This document shows, piece after piece, positions 1 through 7,822 of a DNA stretch of 35,942 bases. Within the stretch, counting starts at the first letter, position 1; each line of letters opens with the position of its first letter. A program made the position numbers and the translations under genes. The notes under the pieces are model-generated. The model made no database searches. It saw nothing but the letters and a program-made list of their open reading frames with translations, and was not told the DNA's origin. The stretch comes from JBOFEH01 sp051650265 (GTDB taxonomy: Bacteria; Bacillota; Clostridia; Lachnospirales; Cellulosilyticaceae): the NCBI GenBank assembly GCA_051650265.1, contig JBOFIR010000047.1, forward strand, positions 1 through 35,942, given 5' to 3'.

Positions 1-567
1 GTAGGAAGTGCACTAGAGCGTGCATGGGGTACTTTCAAATTTAATCTCTATTATCTCACAGGTGTTCTCGGCACACTTCTTGTAGCGATTATCTTCGGCA
101 TCCCTGCAACAGCTACTTATATTAATCTTTCTTTATTCCTAGGGTTTGCAACACTATTCCCTGACCTTCAGTTTATGATTTACTTCATTATTCCTGTCAA
201 AGCAAAGTATATGGCGATTTTCTACTTTGTGATCCTAGGGATTGATGTGATTAATGGTGGTTTCCCTGTGCTCATTCTTGTAGCCTTTTCACTCCTCAAT
301 TATTTCTTATTCTTTGGCGTCTCTGCACTCAAACGCAAGCGACTCCGACACAAAGGCTACGCAGGTCAACAACAATTCAAACAAACACAAAGAAAAGATA
401 TACCAAAAGGCACCAAAGATCCTATCAAAGTAGCCTTCCACAAGTGTACTGCATGTGGCAAGACAGAACTGGATGATCCGGAACTAGAATTCCGTTACTG
501 CTCAAGTTGCAGTGGGCATCACGAATACTGTATGGAACATCTCAAAGATCACGAACACATCGAATAA
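1..567 (+). CDS. Rhomboid-like integral membrane protein with C-terminal zinc finger (5' partial)
   Basis: The open frame runs in from the window edge and ends at TAA 565-567, giving the last 188 residues. At least three hydrophobic segments lie before about residue 108. The phrase FIIPVKAKYM followed by a helix is typical of rhomboid-like proteins of Clostridia. A basic linker (KRKRLRHK) leads to a cytosolic tail with CTACGK and CSSCSGHHEYC plus later histidines, which looks like a small zinc finger. The rhomboid GxS serine and catalytic histidine cannot be judged because the N-terminal part is missing, so it may be an inactive rhomboid-fold protein. Transcription ends at the hairpin just downstream. 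The family call is moderate; the membrane plus zinc-tail layout is seen directly. Confidence 0.65.
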   Translation, partial: VGSALERAWGTFKFNLYYLTGVLGTLLVAIIFGIPATATYINLSLFLGFATLFPDLQFMIYFIIPVKAKYMAIFYFVILGIDVINGGFPVLILVAFSLLNYFLFFGVSALKRKRLRHKGYAGQQQFKQTQRKDIPKGTKDPIKVAFHKCTACGKTELDDPELEFRYCSSCSGHHEYCMEHLKDHEHIE

Positions 568-577
568 TTTTATAGCA

Positions 578-630
578 TACACAAAAAGAAAGAGGTCGTT
601 TCTAGAAACGAGCCTCTTTCTTTTTGTGTA
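578..630. terminator. Bidirectional hairpin terminator between convergent genes
   Basis: An 18-bp perfect stem (578-595 with 613-630) carries an inner 6-bp stem (596-601 with 606-611), a CTAG loop and one bulged G at 612. The A-rich and T-rich arms supply a U tract in both directions. It serves the plus-strand gene ending at 567 and the minus-strand gene ending at 602. The stop codon and last nine or so codons of the minus-strand gene lie inside the stem. Confidence 0.85.
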
Positions 631-1447
631 TCCAGTTATCCAGTATTCCTGTTACTTTAAAAATGAGTTCATGAAGCACAGGCATTATGACCATGATAGG
701 TGGCAAAAAATATACATGACGTATACAATACCATCCCAAAAAGGTCATACAGACACCATACAACAAGATGATACTTCCTGTCAAATGAGATTTCTGCTTC
801 TCCTCATCACCTCTTGCAAGATCTCCATACCCTAAGAATGCATAGAGTAAAAGCGGGGTCATCCCAATATCTGTAGGGTGAAACACCACCAAAGGTACAG
901 GCCAATACTTTGTAAGTTTCTTGACCCGTATCAGTTTATTGCCCGTCTGCATAGGCTCTTCTCTGGGGTTTTCATAGCCCCAGAGCACCACCAAAAGTCC
1001 TTCTATAATGTGTAAAATACCCACTAGAAGCACTAATTGTCTATAGGTCTGTGAAGTAAATACCACTCCTGTAAAGCAAAGGCTCATTACTTTATGCATA
1101 AAGCACGTTACAGGTACCACATAGGAAAAGCATCCAAACTTTGGGTTCAGTAAAATCATCACAAGTGCTACAGGTACAATCCACACAAGTTGACCTGTAA
1201 CAGGAATCCGAATACCTAAGAGCTCCAAGCACATACTCACCAACAAGCCTATACATGCCCCTCTGATGATATCTTTTACTGCTGTATACTCCATGCGATG
1301 ACGATACCGGCTGGTATTCACTTCTTTCGCAATTCTTTTGTACATGTATAGGATTAATAGGCTCAGTCCTATAAATAAGGGATCTGATGCTATTAAAACA
1401 ATATTTTTTCCGAAGTAATCCAATACGTATTGCACAAAAGCGCCCAT
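602..1447 (-). CDS. Polytopic membrane protein, MinJ-like but without a PDZ domain
   Basis: This 281-residue protein is almost all membrane: about seven hydrophobic segments with short loops, and a basic HKKKE tail. It sits 14 bp after an S41 protease gene, the place where Firmicutes often carry a PDZ-containing membrane protein (MinJ/YvjD in Bacillus, unnamed PDZ proteins in Clostridia). The C-terminal stretch IMPVLHELIF resembles the segment that precedes the PDZ domain in those proteins, but here the chain stops about 17 residues later with no PDZ. The ATG is preceded by AAGGGGG. A role in division or membrane organisation is inferred from neighbours only. The MinJ-like name is tentative. 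Confidence 0.55.
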   Translation of the reverse strand: MGAFVQYVLDYFGKNIVLIASDPLFIGLSLLILYMYKRIAKEVNTSRYRHRMEYTAVKDIIRGACIGLLVSMCLELLGIRIPVTGQLVWIVPVALVMILLNPKFGCFSYVVPVTCFMHKVMSLCFTGVVFTSQTYRQLVLLVGILHIIEGLLVVLWGYENPREEPMQTGNKLIRVKKLTKYWPVPLVVFHPTDIGMTPLLLYAFLGYGDLARGDEEKQKSHLTGSIILLYGVCMTFLGWYCIRHVYFLPPIMVIMPVLHELIFKVTGILDNWIHKKKEARF

Positions 1448-1461
1448 CCGATACCCCCTTC

Positions 1462-2628
1462 TTATTGAGCGATTTTTGTTTCGAGCACCTCAATAGCTTT
1501 TTGAAGCTGGGTATCTTCGTTGTATTCTAACTTAGGTTTAATCATCAGTTCTGGTGCAAGTTCCACCTTATAGTCAGGCTCAATGCCTTTACCCTGGATA
1601 CATACCCCACTTGGTGTAAAGTACTGAGAAGTTGTCACCTTAAGTGCTGACCCATCTGTAAGCGGTAGGATTGTCTGTACGATGCCTTTACCAAATGTTG
1701 TGGTTCCGACTAAGGCTGCACGATTATGGTCTTTAAGTGCACCTGAGAGCACCTCTGACGCACTTGCACTTTGTTCATTCACTAAGACAACGATCGGAAT
1801 GTCACTATATTTATCATCCGCATAGCTCTCTTCTACTTTGCCTTGATTGTCTTTAGTTGATACAATTAGTCCTTTCGGAATGAGTTCATCAACAATTTTC
1901 TCTGTGATATTAAGCAGACCACCTGGATTATTACGTAAGTCAATAATCATCCCTTTACCACCTTTGGTCTCAATATCTGTCAGTGCTGCTTTAAACTGAT
2001 CATAAGTGAGTTCTTCAAAAGAACGAATCTGTATATAACCAATGCCATCAGAGAGCATCTTATGCTCCACAGATGGGTAGATGACATTTTCCCGAGTCAT
2101 CTCTAACTCATAGGTTTTATTCTCAGATGGTCTGAAAATATTAACCTTTACTTTTGTTCCTGGTGTCCCCTTTATAATCTTTGGCGCCACATCAAAGTCA
2201 TCACCCGTAAGTTCTTGACCCTCTGCTCCAATGATCTTATCCTTTGGAAGCATTCCTGCCTGCTCCGCTGGTGAACCTGGAAATACTTCCACTACAGTGA
2301 TTTTGTTATCTGTATTATCAACAGTCATCTGTACACCGATTCCAGCATAGACACCACTGGATTTTTCCATAAAACTTTTAAATTCTTCTGTTGTGTAATA
2401 CGTAGTATAAGGGTCTCCTACAGCAGACACAAAACCTTTGTAGATCCCCTCCTCCATCTTGGTTTGATCCACATCACCAACATAGTACTTCTCGATTGCC
2501 TTACCAATCACATCTAGTTTTTTATCGATATAATCAAATCGACTTGTAAAAGCTGTGCCAAACATAAGTAAAGTGATTGATAAGATTAAGCCGACTACGG
2601 TACCTTTCCAAAATTCCTTCTTATTCAC
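1462..2628 (-). CDS. S41 family C-terminal processing protease (CtpA/CtpB type), catalytically intact
   Basis: The 388-residue protein has an N-terminal membrane anchor (about 9-29), a PDZ domain (about 95-180, with GSPAEQAGM) and a tail-specific protease core. The LRNNPGG motif is at 231-237. The expected catalytic residues are present: Ser289 in NEQSASASE, Lys314 in FGKG and Gln318. Such enzymes trim or degrade extracytoplasmic proteins; in Bacillus, CtpB lies beside ftsEX and minJ. The start is GTG at 2628, supported by an extended Shine-Dalgarno AAGGATGTGAT five bases upstream; the ATG at 2635 in another frame stops after four codons. It is likely the partner of the degenerate S41 copy upstream, 85 bp away. 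Confidence 0.92.
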   Translation of the reverse strand: MNKKEFWKGTVVGLILSITLLMFGTAFTSRFDYIDKKLDVIGKAIEKYYVGDVDQTKMEEGIYKGFVSAVGDPYTTYYTTEEFKSFMEKSSGVYAGIGVQMTVDNTDNKITVVEVFPGSPAEQAGMLPKDKIIGAEGQELTGDDFDVAPKIIKGTPGTKVKVNIFRPSENKTYELEMTRENVIYPSVEHKMLSDGIGYIQIRSFEELTYDQFKAALTDIETKGGKGMIIDLRNNPGGLLNITEKIVDELIPKGLIVSTKDNQGKVEESYADDKYSDIPIVVLVNEQSASASEVLSGALKDHNRAALVGTTTFGKGIVQTILPLTDGSALKVTTSQYFTPSGVCIQGKGIEPDYKVELAPELMIKPKLEYNEDTQLQKAIEVLETKIAQ

Positions 2629-2713
2629 CGGTCATCACATCCTTAATGAAATAATTTAATTTAGTTTGTATCTCATCTACTTCAATTATCCGAATTTATT
2701 TATGGCATATTAT

Positions 2714-3895
2714 TCAATTAATCGCCGCGATAGTTTTTTGGAGCAATGTGTCACTCTCATCTGTCAGATGCCCTGTTGTCACCATCTCTAAAGTGTCTTC
2801 CGTTGGGACACGCTCTAATATATCAGGTGCAATCCCTTTTCCTTTTACAATCTTACCTTCTTGATCCATCAAAAGTTTTGTTGTCACATACAGCCCCGAA
2901 CCATCTTGAAGTGCAACAAGTTCCTGCACAGTTCCCTTGCCACTTGTTGGCTCACCCACGATTACCCCTCGTGCTTGTGCTTTCATCGCAAGGACAAATC
3001 CCTCAATCGCACCTGAAGTATAGTGATTCGTCATAATGCCCATTGGTAAATCTGTTGCACCCTTAGATGCATAATAAGTGGTTTCCTTATCATTCTTTCC
3101 TTTCACACTAAAGAGCTCACCACTCTGGGTGAAAAGATCTGCCAAAGCCTTTACTTCATCAAGATCATTACTTTGTGTGCCTCTTAGATCAAGTACCAAC
3201 TTCTTAGCACCCTTCTCCTCAAGCTCCTTAATTTCAGCCTCTACCTCGGCTGCCGCACCTTGCGGCAAGCCATTGACTTTGATATAACCAACCTGCCCAT
3301 CCAACAGACGATGCTCAGTTAACACCTTATCTACTACATCTGCTACAAGAGAAACCTCACCCTTAGGTTCATCCCCATTTGTGGTTACAGTATACTTCAC
3401 AGCATTCTTACCCGCATAAGTCAGCTTCTCATAAATCTGTACTTCATTGGACATCATCGCTTTGACACCATCAATAGCTACAATCTTATCACCAACCACA
3501 ATCCCTGCTTGCTCAGCTGGAGACTTCGGCACAACGCCTGTGACAATCAAGTTCTGACTACCTAATCCCCAGGTAAACTCAATCCCTGTACCAAGATACT
3601 CACCCTTCTTTGCCACAGCCTCCTTCTCATACTCATCCGCAGTCAAGTAACGCGTACCCGCATCATCTAATCCATAGACATACCCCTTGTATAAGCCCTC
3701 TAACATCTCATTAGAATCCAGTTCTCCCATATAGTACTTCTGGATCATCATCTCCAAATTGGCAGCCTTACGCTTTGAAAATTGCTCTTCCTGCTTCGCC
3801 CCAAGCTGCATACAGCCTACGCCAATACCAGCAATCACCAAACCAGCTAGACATCCCACACCAACACCAACAACCCATCTCTTCTTCCTCATCAT
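2714..3895 (-). CDS. S41-family protease paralogue lacking the catalytic serine (probable pseudoprotease)
   Basis: The 393-residue protein has the architecture of the neighbouring S41 protease: membrane anchor (about 6-30), PDZ (about 95-190, KSPAEQAGI) and protease core. Counted back 25 residues from the conserved Lys320 (SGKGTVQ), where the neighbour has Ser289, this protein has Gly295; a serine lies one position earlier (Ser294) in TNHYTSGAIE. Gln324 is kept, but LRNNPGG has become LRGTQSN. Loss of classical activity is therefore predicted; use of the shifted serine is possible but unproven. The start is ATG 3895 (followed by ATG 3892), eight bases after AAGGAGG. An upstream GTG at 3955 would translate the ribosome-binding site and is rejected. 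A scaffold or inhibitor role beside the active copy is inference. Confidence 0.88.
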   Translation of the reverse strand: MMRKKRWVVGVGVGCLAGLVIAGIGVGCMQLGAKQEEQFSKRKAANLEMMIQKYYMGELDSNEMLEGLYKGYVYGLDDAGTRYLTADEYEKEAVAKKGEYLGTGIEFTWGLGSQNLIVTGVVPKSPAEQAGIVVGDKIVAIDGVKAMMSNEVQIYEKLTYAGKNAVKYTVTTNGDEPKGEVSLVADVVDKVLTEHRLLDGQVGYIKVNGLPQGAAAEVEAEIKELEEKGAKKLVLDLRGTQSNDLDEVKALADLFTQSGELFSVKGKNDKETTYYASKGATDLPMGIMTNHYTSGAIEGFVLAMKAQARGVIVGEPTSGKGTVQELVALQDGSGLYVTTKLLMDQEGKIVKGKGIAPDILERVPTEDTLEMVTTGHLTDESDTLLQKTIAAIN

Positions 3896-3959
3896 CCACA
3901 ATCCCTCCTTTATCCCCGGCCTTCGCCCTAGGGACGGTTCATTAACTTCACTCACTCTG

Positions 3960-3987
3960 TTTAACTTGAGTTATTTTTTCCTATAAT
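3960..3987 (+). promoter_or_regulatory. Weak candidate promoter for the RAYT gene
   Basis: A perfect TATAAT at 3982-3987 lies 32 bases before the ATG at 4020. A poor -35 match, TTTAAC (3960-3965), sits 16 bases upstream of it. The -10 is convincing and the -35 is not. The same interval must also hold whatever drives the minus-strand S41 gene starting at 3895. Confidence 0.3.
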
Positions 3988-4019
3988 CTATTCATATCAT
4001 TTTATGAAAGGATGATCCC

Positions 4020-4922
4020 ATGCCACGTTGCGCCCGTATTAAAACAAACGATAGTATGTTTCATGTGATGACCCACAGCATACAAGAACTTTTGCTTTTC
4101 AGAGAAAATGCTGACAAAGATGTCTTTCTTGCGCTTCTCAAAAAAGCACAACTTAAATTTAATTTCAAACTCTATGCCTTTTGCCTCATGGATACCCACA
4201 CGCATCTAGTCATTGATTGTTTTGGTGCAGATATTTCTAAAATAATGCATTACGTCAACTTATGCTATTGTATTTATTACAATTCTAAATATGAGAGGAA
4301 AGGTCCACTCTTTCAAGACCGCTTCAAGAGCCGCCTCATTACTACTCAACGCTATTTGGTAAATCTTATTACCTATATCCACGCAAACCCAAAAGATTTG
4401 GCTACGTATGCTGATAAGCTTGTTACCTATCCTTATAGTAGCCTAAGAGATTACATCTATGATAGTAATAAATTTGGCATTCTTAGTACACAATTTGTCA
4501 AACAATTGCTTGGCCTAGATATCCCAACTCATAAACTAGCCTATTTACGATTACTCCGTCAAACCACTCCTGATACTATACAAGAAAATATTGAACTACC
4601 TATGAATAAATGTGAATATCGCAATGAACTTCGTATAATTCCAAGACTAGAAAGTCCAGAGGTGGTCATACATTATGTCTCCCACAAATTAGGTCTTTCA
4701 CCCCATACGGTACGCATCAAATACAACTCCCACTATTCTAAATTACGCGCACTTACCTGTTTTATGCTTAATTCTTTTTGCTCTTTTGGACAAAAACAAA
4801 TTTGCCATTACTTAGGCAATATTACACAGTCTCGCGTTTCTTCTCTCGTAAGTACAGGCCTCGTATTAGCTCAAGAGAATCCTACTCTGATCAGTGATTT
4901 TATCGCAGCACATACGCTCTAG
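4020..4922 (+). CDS. RAYT-type (Y1, IS200-like HUH) transposase with DnaA-like C-terminal domain
   Basis: The 300-residue protein starts MPRCARI and carries the HUH pair His60/His62 in DTHTHLVI. Tyr119 in LITYIHANP is in the usual place for the nucleophile region. Residues from about 212 onward look like the DnaA C-terminal helix-turn-helix found fused to many Firmicute members (HKLGLSPHTVR, then FGQKQICHYLG). RAYTs are single-copy domesticated relatives of IS200/IS605 transposases that act on short palindromic repeats. A ribosome-binding site AAAGGATG precedes the ATG. It lies alone on the plus strand between minus-strand wall and division genes, with hairpins just downstream. No IS ends or target duplication are visible. 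Confidence 0.85.
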   Translation: MPRCARIKTNDSMFHVMTHSIQELLLFRENADKDVFLALLKKAQLKFNFKLYAFCLMDTHTHLVIDCFGADISKIMHYVNLCYCIYYNSKYERKGPLFQDRFKSRLITTQRYLVNLITYIHANPKDLATYADKLVTYPYSSLRDYIYDSNKFGILSTQFVKQLLGLDIPTHKLAYLRLLRQTTPDTIQENIELPMNKCEYRNELRIIPRLESPEVVIHYVSHKLGLSPHTVRIKYNSHYSKLRALTCFMLNSFCSFGQKQICHYLGNITQSRVSSLVSTGLVLAQENPTLISDFIAAHTL

Positions 4923-4950
4923 TGTGCGCCATAGGCATTAGCCCTTTTGA

Positions 4951-4992
4951 GCTATTTGGGCCCTCCAAAGAGCTTATTTGCTACGCAAATAA
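4951..4992 (+). repeat. Two adjacent short palindromes downstream of the RAYT gene
   Basis: The first hairpin pairs 4951-4959 with 4965-4973 (8 of 9 bp, loop GCCCT). It directly abuts the second, a perfect 8-bp stem 4974-4981 with 4985-4992 around TAC. RAYT proteins elsewhere act on paired imperfect palindromes (REP elements) close to their own gene, so these are candidate substrates. Only one copy of each is seen here. Confidence 0.45.
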
Positions 4993-5007
4993 ATATGTAT
5001 CTACATA

Positions 5008-5050
5008 AAGAACCTTGGCATTGGCCTATTCACTGGCCGCCAAGGTTCTT
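5008..5050 (+). terminator. Intrinsic terminator after the RAYT gene
   Basis: A perfect 12-bp stem (5008-5019 with 5039-5050, arm AAGAACCTTGGC) closes a loop with a further GGCC/GGCC pairing. It is followed by ATTTTT on the plus strand. It may also work for the minus-strand gene ending at 5087, but the U tract in that direction is poor. Confidence 0.75.
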
Positions 5051-5086
5051 ATTTTTAAAAAGGTTATTTTCATTAACCGTCCCTTA

Positions 5087-6214
5087 TTATTTTTTGATGT
5101 ATTTCCAAGGGTTGGTGTGGCGGCCGTTGATACGGACTTCGAAGTGGCAGTGGTTACCTGTGGAGTAGCCGGTACTTCCAATTCTGGCTACTTGTTGCCC
5201 TTTCTTCACCGTGTCCCCATTGGATACTGTTAGGGATGAGTTGTGACCATATATGGTTACCAATCCACCGCCATGATCAATCATAATAGTATTTCCAAAT
5301 CCTCTTACCCACCCAGATGTAATGACCCTACCATTTGCTGCAGCTACGACACTTTTGCCATATCCTGCTGGGATATCTATTCCTTGGTGGAATTCATTAC
5401 GTCCTGTAATAGGACTCTCTCTTGGATTATATTCCGAACTAATTCGGTAATATCCTGGTACAGGCCAAGAAAATGCGCCGCCCGTATACTTCACTGTACT
5501 TTGGGCCGTCAACTTCTTGATCTGTGCTTCGAGATCTTTGGAAATCTTCTCAAATTCTTCAATCTGTGCATGAATTTGTCCTGCTTGTGTTTCCAAAAGC
5601 CCTGCTTTTTTATTCTTATCATTTCTAGCCACTTGCAGTTCTTTTTTTACATTTGCTTGTTCGGTATAAAGTGATTGAATCGCCTGTTCTTCTGCCATGA
5701 GCTTGTCTTTCTTCTCATCAATCTGCATCTCTTGTACCTGATAGTCTTCTAAAAGTTGGTTATCATATTCTGAGATTGCTTTGATATACTCAATACGATG
5801 TAACATATCAGAAAAGCTTTTTGAAGAAAAGATAATTTGAAGATAGCCTACTTTGCTATTTTTGTACATGTGCACCATACGATTTTTCATGGCATCATAC
5901 TGCACATCCTTTTTTTGGATTGCAGCATCAAGTGCTTCCTTAGCAATCTCAATCTCTTCTTGTTTTTTAGTCAGTTTTTCTTCAATCTCAAGCATTTTAT
6001 TTTCAATACCAATTACTTGACTATCTAACTTTTCAATTTCATCTTCTAGCATTTGTTGTTGCGTTTCATTTTCCTTAAGCTGCGCTTTAGAACTCGTGAT
6101 GTTTTGTTTGGTTGAATTGAGTTCATTTTTTTTATCCTTAAGGCTATTTGCATAAACCCCTTGGCTCATAAGCAATACTAAGGCTAGCAGCAGACTGATG
6201 TGTTTTCGCCTCAT
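5087..6214 (-). CDS. Secreted M23 peptidoglycan hydrolase with coiled coil (PcsB/EnvC-like, FtsEX partner)
   Basis: The 375-residue protein has a signal peptide (1-22, ending GVYA), a long charged coiled coil (about 25-240) and a C-terminal LytM/M23 endopeptidase domain. The zinc ligands are present: His276 and Asp280 in HQGID, and His355/His357 in HCHFE, plus His324 in YGH. Active M23 enzymes cut peptide cross-links. The coiled coil is the part that FtsX usually contacts. It starts 10 bp after ftsX in the same transcript. ATG 6214 is chosen because TAGGAGG ends six bases before it; a longer frame to 6274 would run back into ftsX. It probably acts in daughter-cell separation. Confidence 0.9.
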   Translation of the reverse strand: MRRKHISLLLALVLLMSQGVYANSLKDKKNELNSTKQNITSSKAQLKENETQQQMLEDEIEKLDSQVIGIENKMLEIEEKLTKKQEEIEIAKEALDAAIQKKDVQYDAMKNRMVHMYKNSKVGYLQIIFSSKSFSDMLHRIEYIKAISEYDNQLLEDYQVQEMQIDEKKDKLMAEEQAIQSLYTEQANVKKELQVARNDKNKKAGLLETQAGQIHAQIEEFEKISKDLEAQIKKLTAQSTVKYTGGAFSWPVPGYYRISSEYNPRESPITGRNEFHQGIDIPAGYGKSVVAAANGRVITSGWVRGFGNTIMIDHGGGLVTIYGHNSSLTVSNGDTVKKGQQVARIGSTGYSTGNHCHFEVRINGRHTNPWKYIKK

Positions 6215-6224
6215 CCTAAACCTC

Positions 6225-7124
6225 CTATACCTTGAGATGCTTATGGATAGCAATGCCACTACCAAGTGCCCCAATTCCTACACCGATTGCTATAAAGATC
6301 GGTACGACCCCTATCATAATCTGATCAATAGGTTGAAGTGCCAAGCCACCAAACAACTGGCTAATCCCTTGATTCATGAACTCATCAAACCATTTATAAC
6401 CTACATAAACAAGCCCTGTTGGTATCACCGCGCCAATTAAGCCAATGCTAATCCCCTCTACCAAGAACGGTAGACGAATAAAGGCATCCGTTGCACCTAT
6501 GTATTTCATAATATTAATTTCACGTCGTCTCACATAAACAGTAAGCTTAATCGTATTGGTGATTAGTAGCAAAGCAATCACTACCAAACACCCTATAATT
6601 GCACCTGAAACCAGCTGTACTGATTGGTTAATCTTAAGAAATAACCCTGTCTCACGTTCAAAATAAGTCACCTGCAACTCAGGAATATCCTGTAGATGCG
6701 ATACCACAGCTTTTTGATGTACAACACCACTTACATGAATTTCAAACGATGCTGGCAAAGGATTATCTTCCTTAAACTGTTCAAATAAACCTTCATTGCC
6801 TTGTTCACCTGCAAATGTTTCAAGTGCTTGTTCCTTAGAAACATAATCTACACCTGTAACCTCTGAAATCCCTTTGATCTTTTGCTCAATAGCAATCCGC
6901 CTGGTCTCATCAATGTCATCATTAATGTACGCCGTAATCCCCATCTGTGCCTGTACTTGTTCCAAAATATATTCTATGTTTGTCGCAATGGCATAAGATG
7001 CCCCCAAAATAATAAGACAGAGTATGATGGTTCCTGCTGATGCAAGTGCCATAAGCCTGTTCTTCCAAAGACCAATAAGTCCTTCTTTAAACAGATATCT
7101 GATGGTATTCCATTTCATCATCAT
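6225..7124 (-). CDS. ftsX: Cell-division ABC transporter permease FtsX
   Basis: The 299-residue protein has the FtsX layout: a cytosolic N-terminus with YLFKEGLIGLWKNR, a first transmembrane helix (about 22-45), an extracellular domain of roughly 120 residues that would dock the hydrolase, and three more helices. The phrase RRREINIMKYIGAT before the second half is typical of the family. It overlaps ftsE by 38 bp, so the two are translationally coupled. Three ATGs in a row (7124, 7121, 7118) follow GTGAGGGAGGG; the first is annotated, and the third has equally good spacing. Confidence 0.93.
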   Translation of the reverse strand: MMMKWNTIRYLFKEGLIGLWKNRLMALASAGTIILCLIILGASYAIATNIEYILEQVQAQMGITAYINDDIDETRRIAIEQKIKGISEVTGVDYVSKEQALETFAGEQGNEGLFEQFKEDNPLPASFEIHVSGVVHQKAVVSHLQDIPELQVTYFERETGLFLKINQSVQLVSGAIIGCLVVIALLLITNTIKLTVYVRRREINIMKYIGATDAFIRLPFLVEGISIGLIGAVIPTGLVYVGYKWFDEFMNQGISQLFGGLALQPIDQIMIGVVPIFIAIGVGIGALGSGIAIHKHLKV

Positions 7125-7794
7125 ACCCTCCCTCACGTATGTCCTTAATAATCTTACCGCTGCCAACTTCGATCACACGCTTTTTGAGTGTATTCACGAT
7201 CTCTCGTTCATGGGTAGCAATAATCACTGTTACCCCTCTCATATTAATATCTTGAAGAAGACTCATGATCTCCCAAGACGTGGCTGGATCGAGGTTCCCT
7301 GTCGGCTCATCAGCAATCAGTATTGGGCAACTATTAATAATTGCACGCGCTATCGCTGTTCTTTGTTGCTCCCCTCCAGAGAGTTCATGTGGATAGCATC
7401 TTGCTTTCTTTGCTAATCCCACCAAGCCAAGTACTACTGGTACTGTACGCTTAATCTCTTTTGGTGATGCTTGCACAATCTGCATGGCAAAGGCAACGTT
7501 CTCATAGACCGTCTTATTAGGTAATAATCTGAAGTCCTGAAACACAACTCCTACATCTCTACGGAGATAGGGTAATTGTCGTCTTCGGAGCTTCGTGATT
7601 TCTTTGCCATTGATTGTAATCTTACCATGTGTTGGTTCGATCTCCTTCAGCATGAGCTTTAATAAAGTAGACTTCCCAGAGCCGCTGTTTCCTGTAATAA
7701 ACACAAACTCCCCTTTCTCTATATGCAGGTTGCTTGGTTTAAGGCCGACAGTGCCATTAGGATAAGTCTTGGACACATTATTTAAATGAATCAT
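7087..7794 (-). CDS. ftsE: Cell-division ATP-binding protein FtsE
   Basis: The 235-residue ABC ATPase has Walker A GNSGSGKST at 35-43, the signature LSGGEQQR, Walker B ILIADEPTGNLD and the switch histidine in THE. The sequence ends just after the ftsX start. With FtsX it forms a complex that does not transport but couples ATP hydrolysis to activation of a peptidoglycan hydrolase, here the M23 protein encoded next. It starts 28 bp after the preceding regulator gene, behind TAGGGGGC. Most FtsE proteins are 220-230 residues, so the length is usual. Confidence 0.95.
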   Translation of the reverse strand: MIHLNNVSKTYPNGTVGLKPSNLHIEKGEFVFITGNSGSGKSTLLKLMLKEIEPTHGKITINGKEITKLRRRQLPYLRRDVGVVFQDFRLLPNKTVYENVAFAMQIVQASPKEIKRTVPVVLGLVGLAKKARCYPHELSGGEQQRTAIARAIINSCPILIADEPTGNLDPATSWEIMSLLQDINMRGVTVIIATHEREIVNTLKKRVIEVGSGKIIKDIREGGYDDEMEYHQISV

Positions 7795-7822
7795 TCAATT
7801 AGCCCCCTAAAACTATAATTGC

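Noticed and set aside
3923..3939. CCCTAGGG palindrome in the S41 leader as an operator or REP
   Set aside because: A single short palindrome with no second copy and no promoter overlap that I could establish.
3896..3955. In-frame GTG extension of the S41 paralogue to 3955
   Set aside because: It would translate the AAGGAGG ribosome-binding site; the ATG at 3895 has good spacing.
6215..6274. Longer N-terminus for the M23 hydrolase
   Set aside because: The added residues come from the ftsX coding end and would bury the signal peptide; TAGGAGG supports ATG 6214.
7125..7166. Longer N-terminus of FtsX
   Set aside because: The extra 14 residues lie within ftsE and across the ribosome-binding site; family members start near MKWNTIRYLFKEG.
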